Assembly (NCBI GenBank): GCA_964030785.1
Contig: OZ034968.1
Span: 73,950,427 to 74,014,426 of the forward strand
Reading direction: 5' to 3'
DNA: 64,000 bases
From: Siderastrea siderea
Taxonomy: Eukaryota; Cnidaria; Anthozoa; Scleractinia; Rhizangiidae
Positions 13,914-25,300 of the stretch are shown piece by piece (the stretch's first letter is position 1; each line of letters starts with the position of its first letter). Under the pieces are notes generated by a model, which was given only the letters and a program-made list of their open reading frames with translations, was not told the origin of the DNA and did no database searches. Position numbers and translations under genes: made by a program.

Positions 13914-16900
13914 CTATGGGAGCTTTTGGACAAAGCTCTTAAGTGACCTCATTAATTCTAACAACTTGTAACTTCTTGGGGACAATTCTGTTGGGCTACA
14001 TAAATTCTCTAAGCGTTCCCTCAGCTTAACCAGTTCCTGATCAATGTCCATCATAACGTCAATGTCATCCATGGACAAGATTCGCAGTGAATCGGAAGTG
14101 TTTTTCTGAAGTGACTTCTTACGACAGAAGATGAGGCTTTGTAACCAATACGCTAGTAGCATGAGGAACTCTTCACAACTGGCAATGTAATCAACTTTGT
14201 CAGATGAAGACACGACATCATCATTGAATGCTGGAGGAGATCGCTTGAAGTCAACAAATATGATATGCCTTAGCCCCCCGCTGGGTATACCATCATTACC
14301 CTGCTCAATCTGAACCAGGGGGCAACAATTACCCACAACCATCTCAATCAACTTTGCCCTCAAGAGATAAGACTGCATAGACTGAAGAAAAAGAGTTTTG
14401 AGTTCGATGGACGGCATTTGTGAATAGACCAGAATCATTTCATCTGCAATCCGAGAGGCGCAGTCTTCAGGTCTCTCACTCACCAGCAGTGATAGCATCA
14501 AAATTCTCTGTAACAAATACACTGGACATACATTATGCCCACAACCATGATCATACTGCTCTACCCGATGTTGCTTTACAGCCTCTCCAATCCACTCTGC
14601 AACGTCATGTATGTGACTGGCATGTTTCACTACAAACAGAAGGCGATATGCACTGGTCTTCACATGACTAAAAGTTTTCATTTTGACTTCCTCTTCCATT
14701 GCACTGATGATAAAAGACAATGCTAATGATGCATTAACTGCAAGACCACTGTCTCCCCCTGACTGAAACTTGTTGTCAGTACATTTTGACAGTTTCACAA
14801 TCATGGCAATAAATTCCCATGTGATTTTCTGAGAAATCATTTGAGCTGGAACTGCAGGGTGTAAGACCTGAATTTGCCTAAGGATCCTGAAACATGCTGT
14901 ACCACAGTTGCTTTGTTTTGCCAGCAGGATGTCCTTTAACAAGTAGAACACAAGTGACAGAGGTGGCTTGCGGTGTTGGCTCATAAAACTAGCAATGGTG
15001 GTTAACACAGACTGATGGAAGTTCTCTTCCTTTAGCGCTTGCAATGAATTCATCTGGGTTTCAGAGAAGTTTTTGCTGAGACTCGGGTCAGCACTGTTAA
15101 GAGATTTTCTCAATGGAACTGCACAGTAAAGAGGTGTGTCGTAATGGAATGCTTGTTCTTGTCTTGGGCAGCCGTACATCACAGAGGGTCTCTTCTTGGG
15201 AGAAAACCTTTCTTCAGTGAGCTTGCTCTGTCTCAGTGAAGGTGACGATGGTGGGCTTTTTGGCCTTTTGTTCCCTGATGTAGAATCTTGATAATAATTG
15301 TTTTTATGGCTAAAGTTTTTCTGTTCCTTGTTATGAAGCAAACCATTTATGTCCATTTTTTCCTGTTTCACAGAAGAAAGCTTTTTCTCCATTGCCTCAA
15401 AGATTCCCATTGATGTTCGAGTTGGCTGGCAGTTCACCTTGGAGTCATCTTTTTCCACCTTAACCTGACAAAACATAAGACATCTTAAGCACAGATGTTT
15501 GCGACCCACAGTTGCAAGCACAAGTTTAATGTTTCCCTTTTGATGCATTTTGTCTCCATCAAGTCCATAGTGGCAAGGCACCAAACACTAGACACCAAAA
15601 CAAGAGTTAACCAGTTTTTTAAATTATTATTATTGTGAGGAGCAAAAACAAGCCAACAAAGAGAATCTCCTCCCCGCTCCCCCACATTTGAGTAACAAGC
15701 AAGAAGGGTTAAGTGCGACTTCCACCCTTCTCCGAGAGCTTCAAGCTTGTTTCAGTTTTGCTCCCCAAGAAAAAAGTTCCTGGGCTCGACTTACAGCCAA
15801 GTCTAACAGGCAGCATGACTTCAAGATTCTGCAGTTTATTACAGTGAGACATAATGAAGTCACAGGATCCTATGAAATTTTGAGCAGGGTCCTGAAAGAT
15901 TTTACAGCCCAAGAACAAGCATTCCATTATAGGATCCTGTTATAGGACTCAGGATCCAATAATAGCATCCTATAATGGAATGCTCATTCTTGCCTTGGGC
16001 ATCCATACATCACAGAAGGTCTCTTCTTGGGAGAGAACCTTTCTTCAGTGAGCTTGCTCTGTCTCAGTGAAGGTGATGATGGAGGGCTTTATTTGGGATA
16101 CTGGGTAGGATCCTGAGTGAACGTACAGGATGCTACAGGATCTTATAGGATCCTAAAAAACCCTGTAGGTGGTTCTTGTCAACACACATACTGAGGGAAA
16201 GCAAGAGATGCCTTTGTTTTCCAACCCTAATTGTAGAACTTTTCCGTACTCCCCAGAGGGTCCAAGACAACGGGAGTTCACTGTATCAAAATTTTATTTA
16301 TTTCATATTAATATAGGTCGTATTTCATATTAATATGAGCGTCTCCATGAGTGTAGTCCTGAGAAGGACTGTTTGTGATGACACTGACTGACGTTTCGAC
16401 AACCTGAGCGGAAGTCGTCATCAGAGTCAAGATGACTCTGATGATGACTTCTGCTCAGGTTGTTGAGACATCAGTCAATGTCATAATTTACCGACCTATG
16501 TTATTACTCCTGGGTTCAAATCATTTACAGTTTCATACAAATAATGAGGGTTACATCAAACATTCTTTTGATTATTATCTGTACAATACTATAAACACAA
16601 GCCCCAATAATGGAATAAACCCACCACTGTGAAGTGAATGTATGCTGCTATGAGAGACAGAAGCACCAATTTCATTGATTCATTATCAAGTTTGCTCTGG
16701 CTGTTCAAGAACATCCCACATGCATCCCTTCATAGCAAGACTCAACCCTCAACACACACAACGTTGAACCCTCATGAAGAAGACAAAACTGGGAATTTCA
16801 CTGTAGCTCTGCTCACCTGTATCTTTGACTGTCTGTCATCCGACGAGCAAGAGCTAGGCTTGTCAAATTTATTATCGACCTCATCTTTGTCACCCGTGTT

Positions 16901-17257
16901 AAATTTCCCGGAGCGGGTCGTGGCATTTCCCAAGTCCAACTTCTTTAGTTTAACCAGCGGTTTCACTAAATCTTTGAGTCTCCTAATATTCTTTTCGTTG
17001 ACTCTTAAGTTTTTCCATGGACTGAGTACTTCGTTAGTCGAGCTAGACACTTGACAGCTTGAGTTTTGTGCGTGGGCAGCCAGCGGTAGACATGTCTCAT
17101 CGTCTTCATCAGAAATAACAATAGAAATCACCCGTTTGTGCAGATTTGGCTTTTCTAACTTATCTTTCCCCGGTAGATTCAAATTTGATGGCGTGTTTTC
17201 TTCGTCTTCATCGTCGCTTATAACTATTACAGACGGTTTATTCCTTTTCTCTTCCAT
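13914..17257 (-). CDS. SUMO-interacting-motif protein, SIMC1/SLF2-like, 2 exons
   Basis: Exon 1 is 17257 down to 16817 (147 codons, donor GTGAGC); exon 2 is 15464 down to 13914 (acceptor CAG); the phase is preserved and the protein is about 663 residues. Two classic SUMO-interacting motifs followed by acidic runs sit at residues 10-20 (VIVISDDEDEE) and 43-54 (VISIVISDEDDE). The middle is Ser/Lys-rich and disordered. The C-terminal ~350 residues are helical, with long Leu-rich stretches, as in the SIMC1/SLF2 family that bridges SUMO to the SMC5/6 complex. That family assignment comes from architecture and general resemblance, not a search. The 1.35-kb intron contains a duplicated piece of exon 2. 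The start is the first ATG before the SIM. Confidence 0.6.
15979..16090. repeat. Partial duplicate of SIMC1-like exon 2 within its own intron
   Basis: About 110 bp starting aatgctcattcttgcc is roughly 90 percent identical to coding sequence at about 15147-15256. Flanking it are GGATCC-type repeats (15866-16165), and an inverted copy of its left edge (aagaacaagcattcc, near 15910) makes a hairpin. The copy is in the same orientation as the exon, so it could act as a cryptic exon. Confidence 0.8.
16376..16486. repeat. Near-perfect hairpin, ~53-bp arms
   Basis: The left arm (tgacactgactgacgtttcg onwards, through gaagtcgtcatcagagtca) is followed almost directly by its inverted copy, ending acatcagtcaatgtcat. 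The loop is one to a few bases. It resembles a palindromic MITE. Confidence 0.8.
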
Positions 17258-17584
17258 CAGTTAGATTTCAAACATGGCGTCAACATGAACCAAACCGCTT
17301 TGGCGCCAAATTGCAGGCGCTCCCACCTGAGGAGCCTGGAAGTGTTATCCCGTATGACACCTGCCAAAAAACGCGCCATAGACAGGGCTCAAAAACGGCT
17401 GATTGGTTAAAAGATATTACGTAAAAAGCGTCACAGAATTGCTACTGAGCATGCGTGTTGCTTTCTCACCCTTGAAAAGTTCAATATGGCGGACGGGCTG
17501 CAGTTGTTTTAGCACGGGAACCGCAATATTATTTCACTTTCAACGAACGATCGAAGTTACGTTAGATAGTTTTTTTAATCGGAA
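17258..17584. promoter_or_regulatory. Probable divergent promoter region upstream of the SIMC1-like gene
   Basis: GC content rises here relative to neighbours, and an AATATGGCGG element (YY1-like) sits near 17484. The SIMC1-like ATG is at 17257 facing left, and a plus-strand ORF opens at 17585. A shared bidirectional promoter is inferred from layout only. Confidence 0.35.
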
Positions 17585-17710
17585 ATGCTGTTTGAATCGA
17601 TCATTGACTTCAGTGGCTTTCAAAAAAGCCATTTTGGCCGCCCTACACTGGAGAAACTGAATATCGGCAGTCCAATCTTGGATCAGGCTGCATCTTCTGA
17701 TGGCGTTTAG
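17585..17710 (+). CDS. Candidate small protein or first coding exon (41 aa)
   Basis: ATG at 17585 opens a 41-codon frame with balanced composition (it includes SHFGRPTLEKLNIG and ends ASSDGV), unlike the low-complexity frames around it. It diverges from the SIMC1-like gene across a likely promoter. A weak donor (GTTTAG) overlaps its stop, so it may instead be a first exon. A downstream candidate exon at about 18987-19078 has a good acceptor but does not join in phase with the donor I tested at 17802. The family is not recognised. Confidence 0.3.
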   Translation: MLFESIIDFSGFQKSHFGRPTLEKLNIGSPILDQAASSDGV

Positions 17711-20700
17711 GATTGATCTCGTTGTTTGATTAAAGTTTTATCTTCCGTCAATATTTTTTCGTGGACAAGGCATGCAGAAGGGGAGTGATCTCATGGTTGC
17801 AGGTCAGTAATTTATTGATGTACTATTTCATAACTGATCATCATGCACTCAATGGTTGTTATGTAGCCCTTTGCTGGTCATGTTTTTGCACATTTAATAC
17901 ACAAGTTTGTCGACGTGGATTGCTACTCTTTTACAAACTGACAAGTGCTTTAATAGCCGGAAGAGAGTGTTACCTGATGTTCAAATAATGCTATAACAGT
18001 CTTCAAAAGTGCCCTTTTTCGAGATCACTTAAAAGCCTGTTGTGGTTGGTATTTTTGATACTTTAAGTCCACACTATGACTCGTATGATGCATTTCTTTT
18101 TAACTGACAAATGCTGCTTTATGTTGTGTGTCGAATTCTGAAGAAAGCAAATCAAATAATTATTTTTGAATTTTGTTTGCAATTACTCAGTCTTTCTTAG
18201 ATCAGCAACACTGAACATGTTTATTTGCTTTATTCATTGGTTAACATATTTAATCAACACACTTGTTGATCAATACACGATGTCAATTTCTGCTTTTTGT
18301 TAAGCTTTGCTTGTGCTAATTGATTTGTGTATTGTTAGCTTTACCCATATACTTTGTTCCCATGAAGATCCATACCACATCTTGATCAGCATTTTACTTG
18401 TTTTGCAATTTATTTGTATACTTGAACCAGTACGCCACACCACAATTTTTAAAGTAAAACCCTAGTATGAATGCTAATGGTGGACAAAATATGTATGGTA
18501 CAAGTGGTTTTTGCATTTAGGGGGTATTCTAGTAATAGGAAACAACTGCATCAGTTAATTTTTGGGAAAAAAACCTTTTGCAAATAGCCAAAATAGAGTG
18601 TTGATTGATGTTTACAGCTAATATGATCACTGATCAATGGGCCATACTAAATAACTAATGAAAAAAAAAAACGGTTGTTGCATTCAAGAAGTATTTCAGT
18701 CAGAAAAATAACTGGATCAGTTAATTTCTGGGCTAAAAGAAGTGTCATAAGATGATCGCATGTAACAAAGTGGTTGGTAAGACAGGGTTTTACTTGTACA
18801 TTGTACTTTTAAGACCTGCAAGACCAAACAAGGTCATGTGGCTGAAAGAGATTCAATCTATTTGCAGAATGTTTTTAAAATGTTATGTTAAATTTGTTGA
18901 GTGCCAGCATTATGATACATTTTTTGCCAATAAGTTTTTAATCAATTATATATACATGAAGTATGTTTTACATTTTTTTCTCCAGGTTGTCACAGCTTTT
19001 GACTGCAGTGATATGTTCTTATCCAGCCTGTTAAGTTCTTGGCAGAAAGCAGAGAATGGCAGCAATAAAAGTCACTAGTGTTCAATTGAAATATTAATTA
19101 TTCTAATTATTGATTTTTCAAATGTCAGTTTGCCCTACACTCTTTGGTTGTACAACATTCTTGGTACTGAAACAGTCCAGTGGAGTGTACTAATGTTTTG
19201 AAGTCTGATCTCTATGAGAGGTCTGCCTTGAGGCAAACTACATGTTTATTGCTCCTGATGAAAGGTGAAGTGAAAAAGCATGTATATAAAGATTTGAGAA
19301 ATAAAACCCAGCATCTTTGTGCCTTTTTTCCATCTTGCAACTCATCTTACATTAATTTTGTAGCCAACCTTCTTTTTAAAAGGGAGTTAGAAGCAGTTGT
19401 GTGAGAGGGGCATCAATGATGATTATGACCCTTCGTTTTAGTCTTTGCCCTATCTGCACTTTTCAGATACTACGTGTACTTGTCTGGAGCATTGAACATT
19501 GATTGATGCAGCGTTTGCTCCTAATTAGTGAACTCAATTCTGGAGCGACTTCCTCAGTGTTTTGTGCTTCTATACCATTGTTTTTTTTTAATTCAAAGTT
19601 AAATTCTGTGTGGTGTCATTTAGATATTATTTTGGTAAATATACTGCTCAACAATTTCCTTTTGCAATACAGTCAAGTTCTTTCATTAATTACTCTTGAC
19701 TAAGATTAACCAAAAATTGCTGAATTTTGATTCATCTGACAACTGTCAGCCTTGTTCTGAAAAAAACAAAAGGTATTGCACCTGTCTGCTGTTGGAATAT
19801 AAATGAAGGGTTCACAAGCTAAAGAAGGTGGCTGCAGAAACAATGAGTACATTTGTACAGGCAAGGAGATGCACTTTGCTTTGCTATTATAATTTTATAT
19901 TTTCCAGTGTGTTTTAAATGAAGTTATGCTGCACTGACAATTTTGTTGCTAAGAGGGGTGCACCTTGTGTTTGAAAGGTACTATTTTGTCCTGTTCCAGA
20001 TCTGTTAATATCATGTCATTTTCCATGATCTTTCCACCCTTTTTTTTCGTTGTTGAAACACATTTAGGTGTTTTTTGTTTGTTTTGCTCGTGTATTCAGT
20101 AGCTCAGTTTGACAGAGTTTTTTTGTTCATCCTCCATCACAGTTCCCATAACTGCAAAATAGCAAAACATTTCACCATCATTTCAGCGACAAAAACAGAC
20201 CTTTTTGTTTGGTTGATTTCAGATGCAGTGATTTAAGATAGGATAGTTCCAACACAGCATTCTCTGCAAAAATATTCATCAGAAAACCAATCACTATAAT
20301 AGTCAGTGGGAAACGATTTCAAGCTCTATTCACCTGAAAAGCCAATGAGCTTTAATATGTGGAGGTCGTTTGTTTCCTATGCGATGAACTGTCCAAGGGT
20401 TTACATTAAACAGTGCACCATTTAAGTTTACTTCACTTTTCTTCAGCCGTTTCATTCCCAGAGTTACAACCTCGAGGTAGATGTGACCATTGAAATAGAA
20501 GCTGGTTTGATCTGCTGATCCTGTAGTGCTGTTTGTTTTTCAGTACATGTACTTTGGAAAATGGATATTGGGATTCTTGTTGTTTAAATTCTGTCATTAC
20601 TGATTTTGAGCAACAATGACTAGTAAAACTTAGGGTATTTGGACGTTTATTAACTTGATCTAACGCAAGTCCAAATACTTTTATTTAAAAAAGCATTAAG

Positions 20701-22345
20701 AAACAACGAAGTAAACATTGGCAATAACTTAATCGAGTTGCTGTACACTGGCACGACTTCTCTTCCAAGATATAAACAAACAAATGTTCATCTTCAAACA
20801 GCGATTTAAAAAATCATCGATGCGAAAAAATAGTCTCTTATATCTCTTTACAAATTATCAAACTTTCCATTACGAGACACTCATATACTATCTTAGCAAA
20901 CAAGAAAATCCAAGATCCGTTAAAGTCATGTTGTCAAGGACAGCTCTCTATAAGTTAGCAGAACAATGTCCCAAAACGTTTAGGACAACATGGTCTGATT
21001 GTTACCGAAACTAGACTCCCTGCTTATGAAGGAACTAATAATATCAAAGGTCCATGAGGATGCACATCTCGAGCACATGTAAGTAGCCGTAAATCCTCGT
21101 TGTTCAAAGGCGGCCATATTGAAACTTGTTTCTTTTCGAGGCACCAATACCGAAGCCATTGAAGAATATGCTGTCAAGAATACTTGACAGCAGAGCTCTG
21201 CATTATTGTTTGCAATCTGTGTTGGGATCCTTGAACGAGCACAGCGCTATGGAGGGTCGACTGTTAAACTGAGGTCGTACGCAAAGGACAGGTTAGGTCA
21301 TAAATTTTACAACAAGGTATAAAACAAACAATAAGCAATTTATTTAACCTTTCAAGATGCACTTGTACACTGCCAATAAAAACCTTCATAGAAGTCCTAA
21401 GCATAAGATGTACCCTTTCTAAAACTATCGGCATGCGATTCACAAGCGACATTTAAAACAAGAGACGGATGAATAGTACAAAATTAAGCTAAAAACACAA
21501 CGCGAGCGGACAAGATTGTGCTCTACTTGTAAATTATTCCGCCATATTTTTCTTCTTTGGGTAGCGTTAATGAAGTCCATAAACAAGAAGCATTTAAAAA
21601 TTTTCATCAGAACGAATCAAAAGTCATTTTTGATATGTTAAATAGGAATAAACAAGCTACGGAAATTTGCGTTTCAAAACCTTAGAGAACTTGACACGAC
21701 CTTAGTTAACGCAAAAACTGTACCTTGGGGCAATTACGAAAAGCTCAAAGTATCCTTGGGGAAGAGGTGTCTTCATCGCCTGATAAAACTGGAAATACCA
21801 TTTCGATTTCTTCGATCAGAGTCACAAGTTCAGCATAAGTGATTGTACAGATTACCCAGGTTGTTTTTGAGGGCTTTGAGCTCGCAGGAGGCTGCAAGGA
21901 GCCGTTACAATGACGTGTTAGATTTTGATTCGTCGTCCGCCATTTTGAAAATCGAATGGCGGGAAGAGGACCTGGATTTTACTGCGCATGTCCAGCCGTT
22001 TTTGAGCCCTGTCCGCGCCATATAGGCTCGCATTACAATTTCCGATTTCAAAATGGCAATCTCAGAATAACCTGCGACAAAAAACCGTTTGACAAACAAC
22101 ACGGTTTCTCTGGCCAAAAGAGGGGAAATAATACTCGAAAGTGAAAATGCTCATTCAAGCATCTTTCGCAGGCAGGATAAATGAATGACGTAGCTTCTGG
22201 TCAATCATAAGTTAGCAACTAGGGGATTTCCCCGAACGATTCCACGAAGAAAATATTCTCAAGCTGCGTTGCAATTTTAGTATTCACTCATCTCTGGGAG
22301 GATAAACCAGTCGAGGAAATCTACAGCTCAAGTGGTAAATTGTGC
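17711..22345. other. Non-coding interval upstream of STING
   Basis: AT-rich and without supported coding sequence apart from the possible exon near 18987-19078. Poly-T runs and ordinary AT-rich frames dominate. Near 21880-22020 the sequence becomes GC-richer (cgccattttgaaaatcg, aatggcgggaagagg), which could be the STING promoter. Confidence 0.4.
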
Positions 22346-25300
22346 ATGGATCCAAAGCAGCAGAATAATGGCTTTGGTCCACTTTCCAAACCTCGTGGTA
22401 AAAAAGCCCTTCTCGCTGGCTTGATTGTGATCGTTATTTCTGGCGCATTGCTTGTGAGGATGACTGTTGACCACGCTTCCGGAGACGAAAGCAAGGATAA
22501 AATCCATTTTCTGGTCTTCGGAACTGCTCTTCTCACCCTGAGTTTAGTTCTTGGTGAGCTAGTGCGACGAATGTGTCTTGTATTTGAAGAAATTCATCAC
22601 AAGGAGGCGCGGTATGAAGGAAGTTGGAAGAAGGTTTTCACTTCTACTTTCAGTTTCAGATATGGCCGTTCTATTGTGATTGTCGCCGTTGTCTCCCTTC
22701 TGTTCTTGTCCTACGCCTTGTATGAACAGTATAACACCTTCTGTCGTTCAGATTACGCGATCTTGTTTTCTCTTAACTGCTTCTTGGTTCCTCAGCTGCT
22801 GTTTCTCGCTGGTTTTCGAGAGCTTTCCACAGTGGAGGTATCCCAGATCAACGAAAGAGAAAACAAAAATGTGGCCGATGGTCTGGCCTGGAGCTACTAT
22901 TTCGGCTACTTGAAGTTGGTGCTTCCAAATCTTAAAGAGCAGATCGGAAATTCGGAAAAATTCCGTTACAAGATTTCACAGAAAAAGCTGTTCATCTTGC
23001 TGCCTAAAAATTGCTATACGTATGCTACAATCAAGAAGGCAGACCCGAGAGTGACAACTGCTGGCAATCTCGATGAATATCAGATTGATAGGGGTGGAAT
23101 AGTGAAGCGATCTTACAAGCACACAGTGCACCGGATAGAGATGCCATGCCCAGATGGAAAGATAGACGAATACCACGTTGTCTTGGAGTATGCCACCCCC
23201 CTAATGTCACTGTACGATATGTCTCAGCATGCAGAGGGTGGACTGGATCGTCAACAGCGAGATGAGCAGGTATTTTGAAAGAGTATTATTGAAAACAGGA
23301 AAGAATTCTATTGATGATTCATTTGGGTAACGGTATTGAGAAAAGGACGATTTGTGCACCAAGTTTGACCTTGCAAGTTATGCGCCAATCAATCCGAAAG
23401 TTCAACATCAACTCCCCCGGGCATTTGAACTTTTGAAGATTGCCTTGTTCAAATTCCCTCCCCTCGGGGCAAGAAAGCTGTTCAAATGCCCCACCAATTA
23501 GTACTGAACTACCTCTCCTCAAAGGCAAATTTCGTCTTCAATCAACACTGTTCACACTTTTCAAAGAGAGAGATGCTGTAATGACACCTTCAAACTTCTT
23601 TTGAAGACCCCTTTGAAAGAGTTATTCATTAACAAAGGCGAAATTCTATCTTGTAAATCCGTCAAACCCTGCAAAAACCGAAAAAACACATGGGCATAGT
23701 ACCAGTGTTCTCCTTATCAGGCGGTAACCGGTAAAATTTACCGCTTGTAGCACCCCTTGTTACCGGTTAGCCAGAACCAGATAACGGCCTGGATTAGAAA
23801 TATCCAACAGTTTGGGATGGTGAAAGATTTATTATCGGATTGTATTATGACAAGATTTATGTCCGTCGTACGGCGTACCTAGCCTGCGCCGCAGACGGAA
23901 TATGACCGTTAGATTACGTCTGTGACGCAGGCTACTGCGTACCACGTAAGTGTAGTCTTAGTAACTTTTCTCACTGTCCATGCGTTTGTACAATATTAGA
24001 CGTAGTCTTATTATCTCGACATTTCTAAGTTCGTTAGATAATAGTCTCATCTTCTCTACGTTTCTCCGCACGTTTGTACCTTAGTAAGATGTTAGTCGTA
24101 TCTTTTTAACGTTTCTCCGTATGCCAGTACATTCTTATGGTGTTAGTCTTCTGGACATTTTCCCTGCGATAGTGTGTTCGTCAGTGGTGTAAGGCGCGGT
24201 CTTATCTTCTCGACTGTCGACATTTCTCTGTACGTTAAAAGATTCGAAAAATGTTATTGTTATCTTCTCAACGTTTGTCCGTGTGCTAGTATATTCGTAA
24301 TTTAGGTGTTGTTAGTTGTATCTCCTTAACATTTCTCCGTACGTTAGCATTGTCGTGAGATACTAGTGTTATCTTCTTGACGTCTATATCCGTACGTTGG
24401 TTTGTTCAGGTTTGTTCGTAATTTACTCTTAGTATTGTCTTCTCCTCGAAGTTCTTCGTTTGTGCCTTTATAAGGAGTATGTCTCATCTTCTAGGCGTTT
24501 CTCAGTACGTTTTTGAGGTTGCTGTAAGCTTTTTCTTCTCGACGTTTATCTGTACGTTAATACGTTCCACGTGACAGGAATTACAAACGTCAACCGTTTT
24601 GAAGGGTTTTCGAGACGTATGTTAGCCTAGTGTCATGCCGGCAACATTTAGGGTCTCACGACGACAATTCCACACCAGGGTAGAAAAAGATTTTCAACAG
24701 AGCTGCTTTACCGGTCCAAAAAACTGACTTACCTGTTACCCTGAAAACTAGGGAGAACACTGTAGTACGTCAGGACAAGAGATAAATCTGGTTCAAATTC
24801 CCCACCCTTCCAACGCAACGCTCAAATTCCCCCCTCCCTGGGCATGATGCGCAGTGAAATGCCCGGGGTATGCCGGGGGGGGGGGGTGTTCAAGTTTCGA
24901 ATTGATCAGCACATTAGTGGATTAAAACTGATTCAGCAGGAGTGGTGTTTGCGGTGGAAATTGAATGACTGGTGTAGATACACAAATCAGATTCAAGGTT
25001 TGTCCCTTTGCCCTTTAAAAGCCTGATACTCTGGATTATGTATGTCATAATTTTTAATGTGTGTCTGAACACAGTCCCATATTTTAGGTCCTGTTTGCAA
25101 AACATTTAGATGTAGGCAAAGTTAACATGAGGGCTTTAAACCTTCCTTTGTGGAGAACCAAAACAAAATTTCACCTTGAAGGGTGAACAGTAATTTAAAG
25201 GATTAATCAGGGGCATAGCTAGCCTTTAAGCCATTAAGCCCGGGCTTAACAGGAATTTCTACGATTTTTTTTCGGTAGCCAAAAGGACAATATTTCTTGC

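Noticed and set aside
18752..19078. Plus-strand protein gene of 108 codons
   Set aside because: Most of the frame looks random; only the last ~30 codons after an acceptor at about 18986 look exon-like, and they do not join in phase with the candidate donor at 17802.
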